Assembly (NCBI GenBank): GCA_022749755.1
Contig: CM040452.1
Span: forward strand, 1,630,350-1,694,349
DNA length: 64,000 nt
Reading direction: 5' to 3'
Source: Azadirachta indica
Lineage: Eukaryota; Streptophyta; Magnoliopsida; Sapindales; Meliaceae
Below are positions 61,100 through 64,000 of this stretch, piece by piece. The first letter of the stretch is position 1; the number at the start of each line of letters is the position of its first letter. A model generated the notes under the pieces. The model worked only from the letters and a program-made list of their open reading frames with translations. It was not told where the DNA came from and ran no database searches. A program made the translations under genes and the position numbers.

Positions 61100-61330
61100 A
61101 ACAAGCATAAGTGCATATATGGCAGCACAAATGGGCCAATGTTGAGCTGGAATTCATTGATTGCAAAAAAACAAATAAACATTAATTTACATAATATAAA
61201 ATTCTTTTAATTTGAAAGATATTTTGATCATAAAAGACATGCATGCTTTGTTAATGTATAGTCGGTTTGATTTTTTGTGGAACAACAAATACTTACCTAA
61301 TATTAAGAGTATTGTAGATATTTTTGACAT
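61100..61330. repeat. Dispersed repeat, copy 2
   Basis: GCACAAATGGGCCAATGTTG, then ATTCATTGATT and GAAAGATATTTTGATC, collinear with copies at 58.2 kb and 63.3 kb. Confidence 0.65.
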
Positions 61331-63260
61331 ATAATCACACTTAAACTTTTGCTAGTATGAACAGTTCTGACATCATCAATCATTTCTAATTTTTAGTAAA
61401 ATAATAAATTAGAATATAGTTTTTCAATTTTAACAATTTATTTTTTACTAGTTATAATATAGTAAGGACCAAGTTGTTAGTGTTATTTAATAATATAAAT
61501 ATTATTAATATTATTATTCTTATTAAATATATTATCTTTGGATTATTATTATTGATAGAAAATAATTGTATAATCTAACTATAATTTTATCTTTAACAAT
61601 TGTTAATATAATTTTATTACCATCATTTTTTTATAATTGTTTGAGGTAACAATAATTATATTTTAATATAGTAATTTTTAAGTCTAGTAAAATAAATTTG
61701 ATTAGAAATTAACTTTTTTTAAAAATTAATTTTAAAAGTTTCAAAAAATTTATTTAATTGAAATTTTGATTTTGAATTTTAAAATTAAAATTTGATTTTG
61801 AAATTTGAAATTGAAATTGAAATTTAGGATTTGTATTATTTATAAATTTTACATTAGAATATTTACATATTGATATGATTATATTGATTCATTCAATATT
61901 ATAATATTAAATTACTATATTTTAATTGCTTATTAATAAAATAACATTTATGCAAATTACTAAGTATGGTTGATATCATATTATATAGTTTTCATTCTAT
62001 ATGCTAGTATGAACTTAAGAATTTTGGTTTAAGTTATGATCTAAATGTATTTAGTTATTGCTTTTATTTAATTTTTTTGATATAATATTAAATTACTATT
62101 TTTATTTGTGATTAATAAACAATAATTAATGATTATTTAATTGATGATTGTTATCAATTATCTTATTGTCATTAATTATTTTGTAAAAAAAAATAAGTAT
62201 TTATTTTTCATATGTTATTTTGATAATGCATAAAATGGTGATTTCACATCTAAAAAATTAATTTATTATTATTAAAAATATATAATAAATTTGATTTATA
62301 TTATAAGATTTAATGAAAAATTAAAAATTGATTATATATTTTTTGGTAATAAATTTAAAAGGTGTAATTGTAGAAGCTAACTTTTGTTAATTGCTTTAAA
62401 TATGTATTCAAGTCAATAAATTTAATATTTATTATAAATAAATATTCAAATCCTAAATAAAAAGATGGCATGAGTTGCCCCACTCCTTAACACTCTATCT
62501 TCTCCTCACAATTACTTGTTATTTATTATAAGTGACAATATTTTTATAAATATAAGTTATTTAAGTTATTGTTAATGTTATATACAATATTTTTTATTTT
62601 TATGATTTTATTAACTTTTTAGTATTAAAATTGTGATATTTGAGAATTTGATTACTATATTTTTTTATTTTGGAGAATTTTGTATTACATAAAGTAATTT
62701 TATAATTTAAATAAATTATTTTATATCAACATAATAATTTAAAATTATTTTCAAATAATTATTAAAGATAAAATATTTGTTACATTATTATTAATGATAA
62801 TAATAGTTATAATTATTAAATATATATTATCTTAGATTATAATTTTTTTAATCAATATAATATTTAAAAATATTACTTTTGTTAACATAAATTAAATATA
62901 TATATGCTTATTAAATGTTAATTGTTTAATAAATTTTACAAATGATTATAAGTAAAAAAAAAAAAAAAAAAAAGTTCTACACTCGATTCCTTCTAATGCA
63001 AGAGTTTTATTAATTTTTCAAAATAAAAAAAAAAGTCAATCTAGCTCGTGAGTCGACCCAAGCGCAAACTCGGCGTGACCCATATGGGTCAAGATTTATG
63101 AGTCGTGTCAGATTTAAAGATTATAAAATGAGTTTGGAATGGTTTTGACTATTGTACGTGTTTGAATCAACCTAACAAGTAAGTTCATTTAAATTTCAAT
63201 TTCAATTTTGTAGATTGGGCTCACCTAGACTATTTGTCACCCGTATGGTGGAATTTTTTT
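61331..63260. other. Very AT-rich gene-free stretch
   Basis: No gene. Contains a run of 20 A at 62954–62973 and, at 63077–63090, the perfect palindrome GACCCATATGGGTC within a GC-richer block (63.03–63.24 kb) that looks like a small repeat element without defined ends. Confidence 0.5.
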
Positions 63261-63265
63261 TATTG

Positions 63266-63930
63266 AAAAAATTTTGATAATAATTGAAAGGAATTTGGAC
63301 AATTGATGATGATAAATAATAGAAGCCAACACAAATGGGCCAATATCGAGCTGGGACCTATTGATTAAAAAAGACAAATAAAAGTTAATTTGTATAACAT
63401 AAAACTCTTCTAATTTGAAAGATATTTTGGTCCTTTCAAACATGCAAGCTTTGTTAGACATTTCGGTCTAATTTGAAACATATTTTTATTGTTTAAAACT
63501 TTTCTCTATAATAAAATATGTCGGTCTATAATGTTTAATTGCTTTTATTTTTTGTGCAACAATAAATATTCACATGATAATATCATGTTTTGACTATTGT
63601 TTAAATATTTTTTTAACGTTTGAAAATATAAACAAGTATTTTTTTTTATTAAATAACATTTAAACTTGAATTAATTTGAATGATTGTTACATTTTTTTTA
63701 TCTAAAAATAAAATAATAAATTAGTATTGATTGTTTTAATTATAACAACAAAACTAAGTGAATAATAATTGATAAAATATTAAATGTCAATTAAATAAAA
63801 ATCGATGTTTATCAAACGTTTTTAAGGGTTATATATATTTTTAAAATTTGTCTAATTTTCTATTTGAAATTAAATAAAAGCTTAAAAAGTCGTTTGATTC
63901 CTTTCTCAAAAATTAAATATTTTCCATTTC
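63266..63930. repeat. Dispersed repeat, copy 3
   Basis: The longest uninterrupted copy; includes GATAATAATTGAAAGGAATT, CAAATGGGCCAATATCGAGC and the tail AAAATTTGTCTAATTTTCTA shared with 59.55–59.60 kb. It serves as the empty-site reference for the insertion at 58.32 kb. Confidence 0.65.
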
Positions 63931-64000
63931 CAAAGACATGAAATAACGAAAAGCATATATGTTTGTGTGCATGTTGTCAAATTAATTATTTTTTTAAAAA

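Noticed and set aside
1..64000. A new multi-gene defence or biosynthetic system
   Set aside because: Apart from WAK and HIPP-like genes, all coding signals belong to retrotransposons; no set of intact neighbouring genes forms a system.

Overview
The window is nuclear DNA of a flowering plant, most likely a eudicot. The signs are very AT-rich spacers, genes with short GT–AG introns, wall-associated receptor kinases (WAK family), HMA-domain metal-binding proteins of the HIPP type, and plant lineages of LTR retrotransposons. No prokaryotic, organellar or viral gene set is present. I cannot name the species from sequence alone.

Layout. 1–3.5 kb holds a decayed minus-strand Ty3/gypsy element (A), cut by the window edge. 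4.2–12.2 kb is the first WAK unit: upstream region, a three-exon WAK gene at 7120–10831 that is complete except for two single-base losses, and its 3' flank. 12.36–21.75 kb is a nearly complete but decayed minus-strand gypsy element (B). It carries gag, protease, RT/RNase H and integrase remnants, a palindromic repeat array, and an extra ORF on the opposite strand. 21.96–29.5 kb is the second WAK unit, a clear pseudogene that also carries a solo copia LTR in its first exon. 30.3–37.7 kb holds pieces of a third WAK unit with two nested LINE fragments, and a minus-strand HIPP-like gene at 34.2–34.8 kb, the most intact gene here. 39.5–41.4 kb and 48.3–48.7 kb are further scraps of WAK upstream sequence. 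About 41.6–48.3 kb is an Athila-like gypsy element (C), with a triplicated 359-bp repeat in its 5' LTR, a nested hAT-type MITE, and its RT, RNase H and integrase core missing. 49.53–53.76 kb is a bounded copia element with both LTRs, a perfect target duplication and no RT/RNase H. 54.3–55.0 kb is a broken HIPP-like gene. From 55 to 64 kb I see only repeats, decayed mobile DNA and AT-rich spacer.

How it fits together. This is a WAK cluster that expanded by local duplication and was then broken up by retrotransposons. The two HIPP-like genes are about 20 kb apart on opposite strands. In each, the C-terminal CaaX box is still encoded but separated from the main reading frame by a single lesion. 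Most lesions in the old transposon ORFs that I could compare with family consensus look like C-to-T or G-to-A changes at Trp, Gln and Arg codons, as expected for methylated, silenced DNA.

I found no convincing new multi-gene system. The most unusual items are the copia family with TA...CA LTR ends and an in-frame RT/RNase H deletion, the near-identical 359-bp triplication inside an otherwise decayed LTR, and the CaaX-decoupling lesions in both HIPP-like genes. All identities were judged by eye; no alignment or database search was run.
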